Source: Xestospongia muta | Lineage: Eukaryota > Porifera > Demospongiae > Haplosclerida > Petrosiidae | Assembly (NCBI GenBank): GCA_963693285.1 | Contig: OY848917.1 | Span: 31,941,245 to 32,005,244 of the forward strand | DNA length: 64,000 nucleotides | Reading direction: 5' to 3' | In this document: positions 12,006 to 25,510 of the stretch, in pieces | Position numbering within the stretch: the first letter of the stretch is position 1 | Layout of the letters: each line of letters opens with the position of its first letter | Program-made: the position numbers and the translations under genes | Notes under the pieces: model-generated | The model's database searches: none | What the model saw: the letters and a program-made list of their open reading frames with translations, nothing else | Told to the model about the DNA's origin: nothing

Positions 12006-13738
12006 AGGGAAACATTGGGTGTTGTTTTTATCACTGACATATCAATGGTGTGATATAAGAATACATACAAATAAGTTGCTATAGTCATAGTGACATACAT
12101 ATTGTAGCAAAAATATTGGAGTATCTATGATTGTAGAGCCATGCAACAGATTACAGTGTCTTTGTTATTTAAAAAAACAGCTCATATGAAGAACTAATAG
12201 AGATTACATTTAATATGTTGTCAGAAGTACTGTTGTTTTAATGTACCAACTTTTACTTTCTTTTAACAGTGAAATTTGTTTTCACCATTATGTCTCCATT
12301 ATCTGGTCAACTGTTACATATTAATAATTAAAACAACTATTACTTTTCAGAATCTGATCATGTAATATTTGGAACAAAAAACAACCAAACAAAAGACAAC
12401 CATTTTTACAGTGATATATTTATGTGTTTACTTTGACAACTAGATAATTACTGTGGAAACTGAAACCTTTCCTTTTGTGTATTAAACAATAGTTTTAAAA
12501 AAGTTATATTACTAGTTTTCTTTGACAGCTATTATATATCATTTGCATACATTGTCACTGAGCAATTACAGAATGGAATGATTAGGAATGGAGGTGCTAG
12601 AGTCTGACTCTTCCAACAAAAGGGTATATTGTTTTAAGATATATTTTTATATTATAATTAAGACATATTTACATGCAAATATAAAATCATGACTTTAAAC
12701 AAGTTGTATTTGCTGTCAACAATTTTAGTGTAATGATATCAAATATGTTAAAATTCAAATCTTATACCGTGAGTTATAAAAATGATTGCAGTATTCAAAG
12801 TATGACACTTAAATGTTACTACTGATAGAGTAGCTTTTATGACAAAAATATCCCCAGCATACATAATTATATACCTACATAAAAATGTTACAGCAAACTC
12901 ATGTAATACTAACTATATTCTTTCAAAGTTGACACTGAATTAATTAGTGTTGTTTTGGTATATCAAAACTAAAACTAAAAGTACTTTTAGTAAACCATTT
13001 GACTTTTGGTAAACTAAAACTATCTTCCTTCACAACTTAACTAATACTAATAGTAAAAGTTTAGCTCTTACTCAAGCTAAAACTAAACTAAAAGTATTAA
13101 CTTTGCTTTTAGTTTTAGTACATTCACACATACATCTGTTGAATGTCACACATTAGTAGACATCAATGAAAAGGAGAATGCTACGCATGCACTCTCAATA
13201 TAGTTGATCTTTGATTGTAAATCATGGCTACTATTGGAATACCTAGGGACAGCTGTGTATGGAATTTTTTATATTTGGAAGAAGATAAGATTGCATGTTT
13301 GGTGATTTTGAGTGATGGTGAGCATGGTCAATGTGGTATAACAATAACATAGCTATAGGAAACATTGCTACAGTGTTGTAGTTACATGTCTTTAACTAAT
13401 AAAATAACATTTTTAAAACTAAAACTAAAGCCAAAATGCTTTACATTACAGTAACTAAAACTATAACTAAAACTAAAAAAATCATCAGAATCTACCATAA
13501 CTAAAACTAAAACTAAAATTAAAACAAGAAATCTGTCACTACATGTATGTAAACGTTTAGTTGATTGTATAACATAAAACATAGCCAAAAATAACACAGT
13601 AAATGGAGTATTGTAACACTTGAATGAAATAATTATTAAGATGATAGAATTTTTTAATGTTGTCACTACACTACTATTACATATAAGACATGACAAATAC
13701 AAATGACATGTAATCAACAAATGTTATCAGAATCAGCT
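12006..13738. other. Non-coding stretch with AACTAAA-rich tracts
   Basis: Bases 12,006-12,350 are homologous to 31,200-31,480 (former EF-hand upstream region). Runs built from AACTAAA occur at 12,964-13,130 and 13,415-13,530. Reverse reading of the second run makes a low-complexity ORF that I do not regard as a gene. Nothing else is supported. Confidence 0.65.
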
Positions 13739-16700
13739 CTAGTCATCTTCATCAAATATTAGTGGTTCCCTTGTCATTTCAACTGATACCACTGACACTG
13801 AACTAGTTTCACATACAACAGCAGGGGATCCAGGACGCATTAAAGGAACTTCTGCATCATCAGAATTAATAAATGGTGCAGGTTTTGTGAATATCCTTTT
13901 GACTCTTGTAATTACTTGTTGTAAATTAGATTTTATTCGATCCCAGACATGATAGAGGATAATGCCGCAGAATACTATACATGATACTGTCACCATAGCA
14001 ACACTTAACAGTTGATTTGATTTTGAATTTTCACAAGTATGTGTGGATGTATTCAAATAACTCACAAACATGAGGTTAAGAATAAAGGACATCTCCAGAC
14101 AAGCCAATGGTAACTTTCGATATATTCCTCTTAAAAGAAAGTACAATGATACAATAACAAATAAAACAGATGTTAAGACATCCAAACTTATAGCAGCCTC
14201 AGTATCCAGAGACACAACCAGTGCTAGGACAACACGAACAAGTAGTAAAAATCCAGTCCAAAAACGACACTTGTCCTTATATGGACCTCCATATGCATCA
14301 AAGAAAGGTTTCATATACTTTAACACCTTTTGACAAGAGTTCATGTACTTTGATAGAGGTCCTTCAAGTAATGGTATAGTGAGAAGGTAGAAGGTATATG
14401 GAACAATTAGTAAAATCAGTACAGCCATTGAAAACAGGAACAAAAGTAGATGACAACCTTTGAGATATTGAACATTAGCATCAATGTACCACCTCAGTAA
14501 TGTGACATTATTCTCACCTCTACAATGAATATTGGTATAGTGAAGAGCCTGGAAAACAGTTCGTATCAGTTTTGTATAGGAGAGTAGGATCATAGTGGCT
14601 AGTACTGGAATGGCTTGTCTTCCAACAAATCGAACAACTTTACTGGAATATTGTGATAATATTATGATGAGTATTACGGGAACCAAACATAGCCTGGAAA
14701 TAGAATTTGGAGCCATGCCTTATAGCAAGAATTCATACCATGGTAGAAACAAGTCTCAATACCTAGATCTAGATTAAGCCATGAAATAAAATGACTAAGA
14801 AATGGAATACCACCATTAGGAAAAAAAAAGTGTTCATATATTTTGAGAACATTAGCATAGAATATAAGTCCATTGATGGTACCCACAGACACAGTTAGAT
14901 TTAAAACAATGACAAAAGCTACCAGTGCTATACCACCCACAGCAAATGGAATGATAAGAGCTAAGTAGTCATTAGTACATTGTCCACATTGATTGGAACC
15001 TAACATAAGACTGAGTCTTTCATCACATTGTCCACAGAGTAGTCCAGATCGATTATAAAGACATTGTGTATTAGGTGATGTGACTTTAAAATGAATTGTA
15101 TTGTCATTACAGTAATCAAAGAGACAGTTTTGATAAACAATAAGACAGTCTGAGTCATTTTTATAACCAATCCACATGTTACCATCTCTAGTTATAATTT
15201 GAGTGTTAATATCACATGTTATTGGAGGTATATTTAATTCAGACCTACAAACACAAGTATCATTCACCAATGGAAACCCAATTGGACAAGACTCAATGGT
15301 AACATTAATGATTTTAGCATAATGGTCTTGTAAAGGGTCAATGATTGAAGTTTCAAGTGTTGCATAGATGTTTGTAGAATTTTAACAAATAATTTGCAGA
15401 TAATTTAAATGTTATATTAGTACAAGTTGCATTTAATCTGTTATTGCCAAATTGCACAATGGATGAGCTATCTGATAATGTCAATTTAATTACACCCTTT
15501 GTTAAGCCATCCATTGAGCCAACAGTAGCTAGTGGTATATTGACATCAATCCCAGGCATTGCAGTAACATTCATATTAGGAATTGAGCAATTTGGTTTGT
15601 CTGATACACAAAACACACTTGGATAGCATCTGATGACACAACTGATTGACCTTTTTGTTGATGGTAGTGGAATAGGTCATCAAAGCTACAATTATCAATT
15701 TTTCCTCCATACAAGACATCACCTGAGATGTTAGCTGTGTTTTTAACAAAATATAACCAAGCAAGAGAATTATGAGAAATAACTGGAAAGGAGCAATTTG
15801 TATAAATGTCATCAACAAGTAGTTGTGATACAAAGATTCCTCCACCTGATTCACTAGCATGATTATTGACAAAAAATACATATGTTTGGTTTCTTAGTAA
15901 TAATTGGGAGGATTCATATAAGGCAATGCCTCCACCATAAATGCCTGAATTGTTTACAAATTTGTTATTTTTCTCAAATGTTATTACACTATTGAAACTC
16001 ACTAAACCAGTTGTGTTATGATTACTAACTTCAATTTGGTCCAAAGTAATGTCATGAATGTTGATTAACACCACAGCAGCTTGATAGACATCATTCCTGT
16101 TGGGTACTTTATTGAAATGAAAAGAAACATTTGTAAAACGAAAGCTAGTTGTTGAAGTAATTCGATGAACATTGAGATACAAACCTGATCCAACATATGC
16201 AGTATTGTTGTATATTATGCAATTACTAAACTTAATACTACCACTTCCATCTGAATAAATGTATACACCTCCTCCATATTTTTGAGCAGTATTGATGTAT
16301 ACAGTGCAGGTAAGAAACTCAACAATACTATTCTCAAATGACTCAATCAACATTCCTCCTCCATAATACCGAACAGTATTGTTGTATAAAGTGCAGTTAC
16401 TAAACTCAATACAACCATCCTTTGAGTAAATGTATATTCCTCCTCCTCCAGCATGCTGACCCTTATTGTTATATATAGTGCAGTTACTAAAATTAATACT
16501 ACCACCTCCATTTGAATAAATATATACACCAACTCCATTTTTCTTAGCAGTATTAATGTATACAATGCAGTGAACAAACTTGATATTACCATTCCCAAAT
16601 GAATTAATCAACACTCCACCTCCCGATCCAGTATACTGAACAGTATTGTTGTATATAGTGCAGTTATTAAAGTCAATACTACCATCCTCTGAGTTAATGT

Positions 16701-18678
16701 ACACTCCTCCTCCTCCAGCTTGTTGAACAGTATTGTTATATATAGTACAGTTACTAAATCTAATACTGCCAATTCCAAGTGAATAAATGCATATACCTCC
16801 TTCTTTCTTCTGAGCAGTATTGGCGTATACAGTGCAGTTATAGAACACAATACTACCATTCCCCAATGACTCAATCAGCACTCCCCCTCCAGCATCCTGA
16901 ACAGTATTGTTGTATATAATGCAGTTATTGAACTCAATACTACCATTCTTTGAGTAAATGTACACTCCTCCTCCACCTCCTTGATTTTCCTGAGCAATAT
17001 TGTTATATAAAGTGCACTGATAAAAGTCAATACTACCCTTTCCATGCAAATCAATGTACACTCCACCTCCAAAATCATTCTGAGCAGTATTGACATATAT
17101 AGTGCAATTATGAAACTCAATTCTACCATTATCTGAAGTAACATGCATTCCTCCACCATACCGAGCGGTATTATAGTTTATAGTGCAATTATGAAAATCA
17201 ATACTACTATTAAGGAGCATTCTGCCCCCATTATAATGCTTAGCATTATTGTTATATATAGTGCAAATGTGAAAATCAATACTGCTATTCCCATGTGAAT
17301 CAATGTACACTCCTCCTCCTCCAGGATTATGAGCAGTATTGTTATAAATAGTACAGTTATGCAATTCAATATTGCCATTTCCATTTGAATCAATGAGCAC
17401 TCCTCCTCCTCCTCCAGGATTGTAAGCGGTATTGTTATATATAGTGCAGATATGAAACTCAATACTACCATTCACATGCAAATTAATTGACACTCCTCCT
17501 CCTCCATCATACTGAGCAGTATTGTTATATATCATGCAGTTATGAAACTCAATACTGCCATTCCCATATGAATCAATGAGTACTCCTCCTCCTCCAGCAT
17601 ACTGAGCAGTATTGTTATATATGGTGCAGTTATGAAACTCAATACTACCATTTGTTTGCAAATTAATTGACACTCCTCCTCCTCCAACATACTGACAAGT
17701 ATTGTTATATATAGCACAGTTATGAAACTCAATACTAGCATTCACTTGCAAAATAATTGACACTCCACCAGCATCCCGAACAGTGTTGTTATTTATGGTG
17801 CAGTTATGAAATCCAATACTACCATTCCCATAAGAATCAATGTATATTCCTCCTTCAATATTGTGTGAAAATTCACTGTTTTCAATAATTACCTCAACTT
17901 CAGAATCACTTTTTAAAAAAATGGCATATCCTAAACTCATTGTAAAGTTTGATTGCACAATGTTAACTTTGGATACATTTTTAGGCTGGTCATTATAGTA
18001 TATATATGTGTTGCCCCCAAATGTCTTGGGGTGTCCATTATTAGCAAATGAGGAATTAGCAATTAGCACATTAAAATTATTGAGTAGACAGAGTCCATAA
18101 CCTGAGCTATTCTGGACTGATACCCATTCCAATGTGACATCATTGATATTAACAAAATGTAAGCTATTGACAATTTTTTGGCTAGAGATGTAAGCATCGA
18201 ATGCACAATTTGCTATTGCTAATGATTTCATTACAATACCATTGCTAGTGGTAATTTGTATACCAACTCTTTTGTTATCACTACATGATATTACTGAAGT
18301 AGATTGCATTACTGTCTCATGAAAGCCTTGTTCTATATGACCCTGTCCCTGTAGAGTTATATTACTTATATTAGTGATCTCTAATATACCTTGTAGAGTA
18401 TGAGTTCCCTCTAGGAAGTAGAAGATTGTATCATCAGTGAAGTAAGAACTATAATCAGCAACATAGTAAGAGAGTTTGTGACAAGGAAAGTCAGTAGTAG
18501 GACAAGGTATACCCTGAGGAGCTGCAGAGACATAATATTCAGTAGCAGTAACATGTCCACTGAAGATATATAGCATATTTGATGTTATATAATAGATATG
18601 ACACCAGCTAATGATGGCAATAGGTGCAAAAGAACTACATGAAATAGAGGTCATTGTAGATATTGTCTTAGAAGACAA
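13739..18678 (-). pseudogene. Large beta-helix plus cysteine-rich plus multi-pass membrane protein, copy 1 (frameshifted)
   Basis: Single reading unit on the minus strand, about 1,640 codons. A signal-like hydrophobic start (SFAPIAIISWCHIYY) is followed by a header typical of these proteins (CPTTDFPCHKLSYYV). Next are right-handed beta-helix repeats (16.2-17.85 kb), a second repeat zone, a cysteine-rich segment (CLYNRSGLLCGQC near 15.0 kb), about seven hydrophobic helices and an acidic tail ending FDEDD. Three single-base lesions break it: one A fewer at about 15,610, an indel cluster at about 15,375-15,400, and one base fewer at about 14,680. Copy 2 is in frame at all three, so these are lesions or assembly errors, not introns. 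The architecture suggests a surface adhesion or sensor protein; its function is unknown. Confidence 0.8.
16190..17850 (-). repeat. Nineteen tandem beta-helix repeats within copy 1
   Basis: Nineteen repeats of 24-33 residues with core pattern (N/H)C(T/I)(I/V)YxNTAQ, then GGG, then V(Y/L)I(D/Y)S, then NGSIEF. They follow in register without a stop. N-glycosylation sites (NNT, NGS) occur in nearly every repeat, as expected for a secreted parallel beta-helix with asparagine ladders. The same periodicity gives many antisense or shifted ORFs, which are not genes. Confidence 0.88.
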
Positions 18679-21420
18679 AGGTTGAATTAGTGATATCTAT
18701 ACACTCTAAACACTGTTGACATCATTTAGATACCATATATATATTGTATAATGTACACTACACACAAACCCACAAGTACCCACACCCACACCCACACAAA
18801 CCCACATACACATTTTTGCTCTGTCAAGAAGCCATGGCTTCATGAAAGAGTGTACAAGTTGTCTGCTCCTTATTCCTTTACAAAGCTATGTCTTTGTCTG
18901 TGTATCAATAACATCCAGTTGATACATGATGCAAGACCTGAAAATACACAACAATCTTAGTCTATTTGTTTAAAAGTATTGTGGATGCCTCGAAACTTTG
19001 AAAAGCTAATAATAATATTTCTGTGTTTAATAGATTACATCTGTAACAAATAGTCAAATTATATTAATAGTTCAAAATATTATACAATCTTTGAGCCAAA
19101 AACTAGTCTTTAACTTTTTAGAACTGTTGACATTACTTCCTTATTTAGATATCACTATATTGTGTAGAACAAGTACATCCACACCGCACACACCCACACC
19201 CACACACACCCACACATACACACACCCACACACACACACACCCATACACTAACAAACATTTTTGCTCCGTCAAAAAACTCTAAACACATGAAGAAATCTA
19301 CAAGTTGTCTGTCTTTCTTCCTTTACAAAGCTATGGTTCCTGCTTTTGGGTTAATAACCTCTAGTTAGTATATGATGGTAGGTCTGAATGAAAATATGAC
19401 AACCTTATTCAAATGTTTGATGTCTCTGAATGTAATGATTGACATAATAATTTTAATACTTCTGTTATAATGATAGTAGAGAAAAGAGTTTACATGATCT
19501 GATTATTAAGGAAGACAATTAAATATATCAACATTACATTTACATAATTATTGAGCATATATGGCACCATATTTCAGTCTTTATAAATTACTTTTTGTAA
19601 TACAGTATTCAAATTATAGTAATAGTTCTAAATATTTACTAAGATGACATATCTATGGGTCAAAATCATGTCCTTATAGGTCAGTGGGTGTGTGTATACA
19701 GTAATAATACAGTGTTGTACAATTGACAGTATATACATGACCAATACAGCACTTATTTAGTTAGACTTATTTGTTGAAATATTATTTAATCCAATTATAT
19801 GACCACATTACATAAAGTAGCATTTGGGTTATACCCACTAGTGTAGCCACATCCTCTAGTATATATTGACATAGACTGTGACAAAAGTATGATATAGCCA
19901 GTATGACTAACACAGGTGGTACTGAGTCAGACTTATTTGTTGAAATATTAGCTAATCCATCTCTGTCAGTAGTAAATACAATGACATCATTACAAATGTT
20001 AGCATTATTTGGCTTCTTTAGTTACACACACTAGTGTCACCAAATCCTCTACTACACCCAGTCCCACTATACCAATAAAGCTTCTTATATGTACTAGAAA
20101 TAATACAACTATGTCTACAATTATACTGTCTCAAAATACTCTTTATTTGACTAATACAAAATCAGGACTAAACTGAAACATTATACATGGTTTGTTCCGT
20201 TGAGCATACTCAGTAATGATATACTAAATATAGAATATACATAATTAAATATGGAAAACATAATAAATATAGATGATAATCAAGTTTTACAATTACTATA
20301 CACAATGGACTAGTTTTGACACATAGTAAGAGTATAATGATTAGAACTATTCTACATTTTGATTATTATATAACAAATGTAATCTATAAATAGGAAGCAT
20401 GGTGTCGTATATACTCTTTTAACCCCTCTTAATATGTTGCCTTAACTTTGAGCTTTGCTATCAACTCTTCATTCACTACTTTGAGGAGCATGTGTGTGAT
20501 ACCAGTACCTGTGTGACATCATAGCTCTCCAAAGAAGAAGGTCTCTACATTGTGCAGATATTCATTATGCAGTGACTTCAACATTTGTTCTACAGAGATT
20601 GGAATGGACACCAGCATAAATAATTATTAGTTATTCATAATCTTAATTAATTGATTTTAATTTAAAGTGATTATTTGGTAGTAGACTAGGATTAAATTAT
20701 ACATTAGTTAAATCACATTTACAATATGATTACTCAGGATATATTTTACAACAGGGCTTTGCTATTATTTAATTATGACTAAAAATAATAATGTATCATA
20801 TTAAGTTATGTATACATATGTATAACCAAACAGCTTTTAATATTCTTATTAAGTATACATGTACATCAATCTTTTCATATTATACATCAATCTCACCATC
20901 AAACACATCAATATATTAAAATAGAGAGGTTATATCAAAATGCAGTGGATTTCTTTAAAAAACAAATAGAACTCAAGAGAAACTGTCTATACTTGAAACT
21001 ACCCTTAATAGGTACACATGTACATGTACATGTAATATAGTAATAATGGTATGGAAACTATCCCCAATAGGTACACATGTACATATACATGTAATACAGT
21101 AATAATGGTATGGAAGCTACCCTCAGTAGGCGTACATGGACATGTATAATTATTAATTAATATGTTATGTGATGGTATCAATCATATATAACATAAAATC
21201 TATTGTAGCTCTTTTTATTGCTCTCCAGTCTCTACAACTACTATATAAGTTATAATATGCATGAGAATGAGACTTTTGTAATAAAGTCTCATTCCTGTAT
21301 CATATATTGATCTCATACCACGTTATAAAGATTATATAAAAAAGTTTCATTTCAATTCTCATGTTAGTTATCATATATAAAAACCGAGAGATACTTCAAA
21401 AGTTAAATCTCATGTTTTTA
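18679..21420. other. Repeat-rich non-coding region
   Basis: It holds two diverged copies of the 343-bp family (18,700-18,960; 19,110-19,500), CACACC-type microsatellites (about 18,770-18,810 and 19,185-19,250), a block repeated at 23,030-23,340 (from about 19,690), the 140-bp repeat at 20,690-20,830, and a 61-bp unit repeated about 2.5 times at 20,995-21,150. No credible coding sequence is seen. Confidence 0.7.
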
Positions 21421-21422
21421 AA

Positions 21423-21886
21423 TTATGCAAACTTGAAGAAGAGAACAAAACTTTACATCAACTATCCAATTAGCTGTTGTTAGAGATAGATGAGTAGTGG
21501 AAACAAGCTAGAGCAATTGTTAAAGATGTAGAAACTAAAAGTAGAGAAGTTGAAATAATAAGAGAACATTTACAGAGAACTGAACAAAGCAGAAGTGCCT
21601 CTGAAGTAAGTTAACATCAAATTGTGTCTATCTGGACATATCGTGTATTAGTTTGTTCATTTATCATTTGAATCATGATCCATCCATTGATCACATATAA
21701 ATTAGATGTCATTTTATTTATCTATTAATCCAGTCATCACTTGATCCATTGATAGACCTCTGTATGTATCTATTAATCAATTTATTTTTCCATTTTTAGT
21801 TGGAGGGAGTAGAAATTAAAATTGTTAAACAGAAATGTGATGGTTGGAAAAAGAGGGTAGACCAGTTGTCTTGTGATATATTTTGA
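21423..21886 (+). pseudogene. Coiled-coil protein fragment, two exons with two in-frame TAG codons
   Basis: Exon about 21,426-21,605 ends at GTAAGT in phase 0, and exon 21,800-21,886 follows an AG acceptor and ends in TGA. Together they read CKLEEENKTLHQLSN, stop, LLLEIDE, stop, WKQARAIVKDVETKSREVEI, then IREHLQRTEQSRSASE, then LEGVEIKIVKQKCDGWKKR. The charge pattern is a strong coiled coil. Both internal stops are TAG where CAG (Gln) would suit the heptads, and all pieces stay in one frame. The pattern indicates a recently disabled gene piece. The family is not identified. Confidence 0.62.
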
Positions 21887-21917
21887 GCATTAAGATGAGG
21901 ACAAGCAATTTAACCTG

Positions 21918-22075
<158 letters not shown>

Positions 22076-22790
22076 GTTCTATAGGAAATGGTCTATATAT
22101 ATTTCAGGGTCAAATATCTGATGTACACCAAATAACATGTATATGTCTGACCTCCATATAATGTCAAAAATTGTACTATAAATAGTAACATGATATTAAT
22201 AGTAACACAGACTGTTGTATTAATAGTCACATATATTTCTAGTATTGTTAACATTGTTTTTTGAAAAAATACTAAGATAATTACATTGATATATAATTAA
22301 ATCAATAGGCTTATATTAGTGATAATAAATGCACTTTAAAGTTCCATGGAGTGTATATTTTTATAAATTTCTGTTATTATTTATTATATTTATTGTAGGA
22401 TTTTATAAATTATCAACACATTATTAACTGTAAGAATGCTACTCTATGCAAAAATTTCCCACAGCCTTTATAAATATAGGAATCTTTCTCTCCAAGCTAA
22501 TGTATTGGCAGATCTAAGTCCAAACAACTAGTGAGCCATGATAGCTGTCTCCTACATACATACACCAGTTTCAATAATTTGTAATGTATATTTATACAGA
22601 CATATCGTAACAGAAAATGACTTTGTTCTAAAGTGACTAGTTTGGAAGTTTCAGAGAGAAATTGTACCCAATATTACATATAGACATTGTCTTAGAAATG
22701 TATTTCTTTCCAGTAACAAGTTGTAGAATAATTTGAAACTTTCAATTATTTGTTAATTAGACTAATTCAAAATCAATTAATGTAAAATCA
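22076..22790. other. Non-coding stretch, nothing recognised
   Basis: AT-rich sequence with no long frames, no repeat I can match elsewhere in the window and no RNA gene. Confidence 0.6.
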
Positions 22791-22792
22791 AT

Positions 22793-23030
22793 TGTGGGGA
22801 AAGTGAATAGGAAATCTCGATGTATCCATCCTCAGAGCCTCTTAATGTATAGCTAACTTACTAAATCATTATTTTTTCCAATTTTTTGACTCCTCTACTA
22901 TCTCTTTTAACTGAGTCATCTATGTTCTCCTGTTCAATTCATTTTCCTAATTAATTTATTGCCAGCTAACATTTCCACTGGATCAGATGGTATTCAACAT
23001 AGTTACATTCAGCATCTGGACCTTCATTTG
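22793..23030 (+). mobile_element. LINE fragment (second copy) fused to EF-hand sequence
   Basis: Copy of the scrap at 10,960, reading LPANISTGSDGIQ near 22,960-23,000. It is followed directly by about 36 bp of antisense EF-hand gene (ending at the NEGPDAE codons). The shared LINE/EF-hand junction shows that both copies come from one ancestral arrangement. Confidence 0.62.
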
Positions 23031-24255
23031 GTTGGTGTATACAGTAATGATACAATGTTGTACTATTGACAGTATGTACAAGACTAGTATACAGCATATA
23101 CCTAGTTAGCCTTATTTGTTATAATATTATCTAATCCAATTATATGACCACATTATATAAAATAGTATTTGTTTGGAATATTAGCTAATTGATCTCTGTC
23201 AGTAGTAAATACAATGACATCATTATAAAAAGTAGCCTTATTGGGCTTTTTTAGTTACAACCACTAGTATCACCAAATCCTCTACTACACCCAGTCCCAC
23301 TGTACCAATAATCCTTCTTATATATATTAGAAACAATGCTACAATGGACTAGTTTTGACTTATAATAATTAAGATTATAATATTTAGTAGTAGATGAGGA
23401 TTGTCTTATGTCTTAGCCCTTTATTAACTTCAATGACCAAATCACGAACCTCACAAACTATTGCACAATGCTAGTAATTTCCTTTTTGCAGAGAAAAATT
23501 ATCATAGCATTTTACTGGTATGTGTTACTGTTAAATATGTCTATGCTACCCAAGCTTCTTTCCTTCTCACATTACACTCTGTACCTCTATTAATTCACAG
23601 TCAGTAATTGCTAAATACATTTATATCAAAAATTTAAGTATTAAATTGGTACTACATATCAACATTCTTGTGTGTATGATGGCTGTATCGGTCTTTGCTG
23701 CATTATTTAAAGCTTTTCTGGAGGAATTCATATGTATATGACATACTCTGAACTCTCCTACCTACCATTGACTTTATAAGATAGTCTACTAAATCCGTTT
23801 TAGTTAACAGTATGCCACACCTTCGTTATTTCTCTGATAAAATCTGCACAACTTCATTAGATTTCAGTGTATGACTGTCACTCTCTATGTCGTACAGAAG
23901 ACTTACTTAAATGCGTGAATCAGTCATATCTCATCTGAGATGAAGTTATAAACTCATCTATCATGAGAAACTCGAAAAAGCTGAATTATAAGCTAATGTA
24001 TAGTATAACACATTTTGTGGAGGTTGTTTTCATCTCCATACATGTGGTGAGCTGCATATAACAAAATACACCTTGAAAGTGCACTGCACATAATATACAT
24101 GCTGTATAGAGCCAATATGACTGTTTCATTGTCTGAAATTAAAACTAACAACCTTCCTTATCCACTTAGATTGTCACTGCTATAATTACTAGGAGCAATG
24201 GAGTTTGGCATGCATGGTTACCAACTCTAAGTTAAGTCTCTTAGCCAATTTAAAT
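23031..24255. other. Dispersed repeat and unassigned sequence
   Basis: Bases 23,031-23,340 repeat 19,690-20,100. The rest, 23,350-24,255, has no frame or motif I can support. Confidence 0.55.
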
Positions 24256-24260
24256 TTGGC

Positions 24261-24372
24261 AGTGTCTATTCGTCCGGCAGGAAATGTATACTTTGTTATG
24301 TATTAAACTGATCCCCACCCCCTAAACCTTTATACAACAAAGTATACATTTTCTGCCGGACGAATAAACACT
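24261..24372. mobile_element. Hairpin element with 37-bp inverted repeats
   Basis: Left arm 24,261-24,297 and right arm 24,336-24,372 are inverted copies with few mismatches (core ttcgtccggcagg / ctgccggacgaa) around a 38-bp loop. The arms are more GC-rich than their surroundings. It looks like a very short foldback element or MITE; the family is unknown. Confidence 0.72.
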
Positions 24373-24379
24373 ATGTTTA

Positions 24380-25110
24380 AATTTATATCACCAATTTCCT
24401 CAGTGGGCTTCATATCCTCATTTTCCTGAGGCATCTGTCTATAATTAATTTTAAAAAACCATCAAGAAAGAAGCAAAGAACTACAAATTAACTTAATTGC
24501 ATATGTGTAATTATACTAATATAATTATAGTAATATAAAAATGTGTAACTGTATTATTTAGTGTTAGCAATAAAGCAATTAAAATGAAAATATTGCTTTC
24601 TTAAGGCAGAATTAACAGATAATCATTCAAGAAATGACAAAAATTATTAACGATGACATAACTGTGCTTATTTGTGTGTCAATATTTTAGTAAGACTTTA
24701 ATTTATGCCAATAGGCATGCACCTATTATAATTTTATCATTAATGGAGTCACCAATTTTTTAACCAAAAAACTAGGTTCATGATTAGAAATAAAAGCTGC
24801 ACTATTTCACAAGTCTTAGCTTAATTTCAACAATCTCTGAACTGTTAGCTTGGACTCCTCCTAGTTAAATGAAGACATTAAATTTGGACATACATGTGAT
24901 TTGGGTTTTCTATGATGAATCACATAGAGACAACCACCTCTACTAACAGCAAATGTCCATGTCATATAACCAATTGTTTCTTCCTATTCGATTTGATTCA
25001 AACTAGTTTCTAACAATTGGATAGGGTTTCAGACTTGCCTACACTGTCTGAACTTTCAATATGTCAACAAACAAGTAATAAACTTGATCCCAAATATAAT
25101 TAAGATCTTG
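24380..25110. other. Non-coding stretch, nothing recognised
   Basis: No frames, repeats or elements that I can support. Confidence 0.5.
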
Positions 25111-25111
25111 G

Positions 25112-25260
25112 ATCTCTCAATGATCAATGATGCCGTCTCTATTTATGTCAGCTATCTTAGAAATGTGTCAATCTACTTTTACTGCATTAAATACCATGTA
25201 AAACTGAGAGTGTTTATCATAAGATATGACTCCATCTTTGTTAGCATCAACTAATAAAAA
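25112..25260 (-). pseudogene. C-terminal EF-hand gene fragment
   Basis: Antisense of this stretch aligns with codons about 102-150 of the EF-hand gene (the loop-3 DANKDG region and the loop-4 start), with many changes and an extra stop. It lies about 1 kb downstream of the intact gene in the same orientation, so an older tandem paralogue once lay here. Confidence 0.7.
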
Positions 25261-25294
25261 GTACTATAAACACTATTGAATAAGCACTAGACTA

Positions 25295-25510
25295 TTGCAA
25301 TGCCAACATATATGATAAAGTACATGTTTCCTTTGACACATGAAACTAGTCTATTGTAATGACAAAATGTAATAAAGTACATGTGTCCTTTGACACATGT
25401 AACTAGTCTATTGTAATGACAAAATGTAATAAAGTACATGTGTCCTTTGACACATGTAACAAGTCTATTGTAATGACAACATGAGATAAAGTACGTGTTT
25501 CCTTTGACAA
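25295..25510. repeat. 57-bp tandem repeat, about 3.5 copies
   Basis: The unit contains taataaagtacatgtgtcc then tttgacacatgtaac and starts at about 25,353, 25,410 and 25,467. Each unit carries the inverted repeat acatgtgtc/gacacatgt with a 4-base loop. A single related unit is at about 32,700. Confidence 0.85.

Noticed and set aside
13382..13720. 112-codon minus-strand ORF
   Set aside because: Mostly a low-complexity reading of the AACTAAA-rich tract in the 3' flank of the beta-helix gene.
14070..14333. Plus-strand ORF of 87 codons, with a homologous one at 29,131
   Set aside because: Both are antisense to the conserved membrane-helix coding region; the conservation belongs to the minus-strand gene.
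16347..17741. Five to six antisense-like ORFs of 69-97 codons within the beta-helix region
   Set aside because: They are shifted-frame readings of the periodic beta-helix repeat on the same strand; the long frame explains the DNA.
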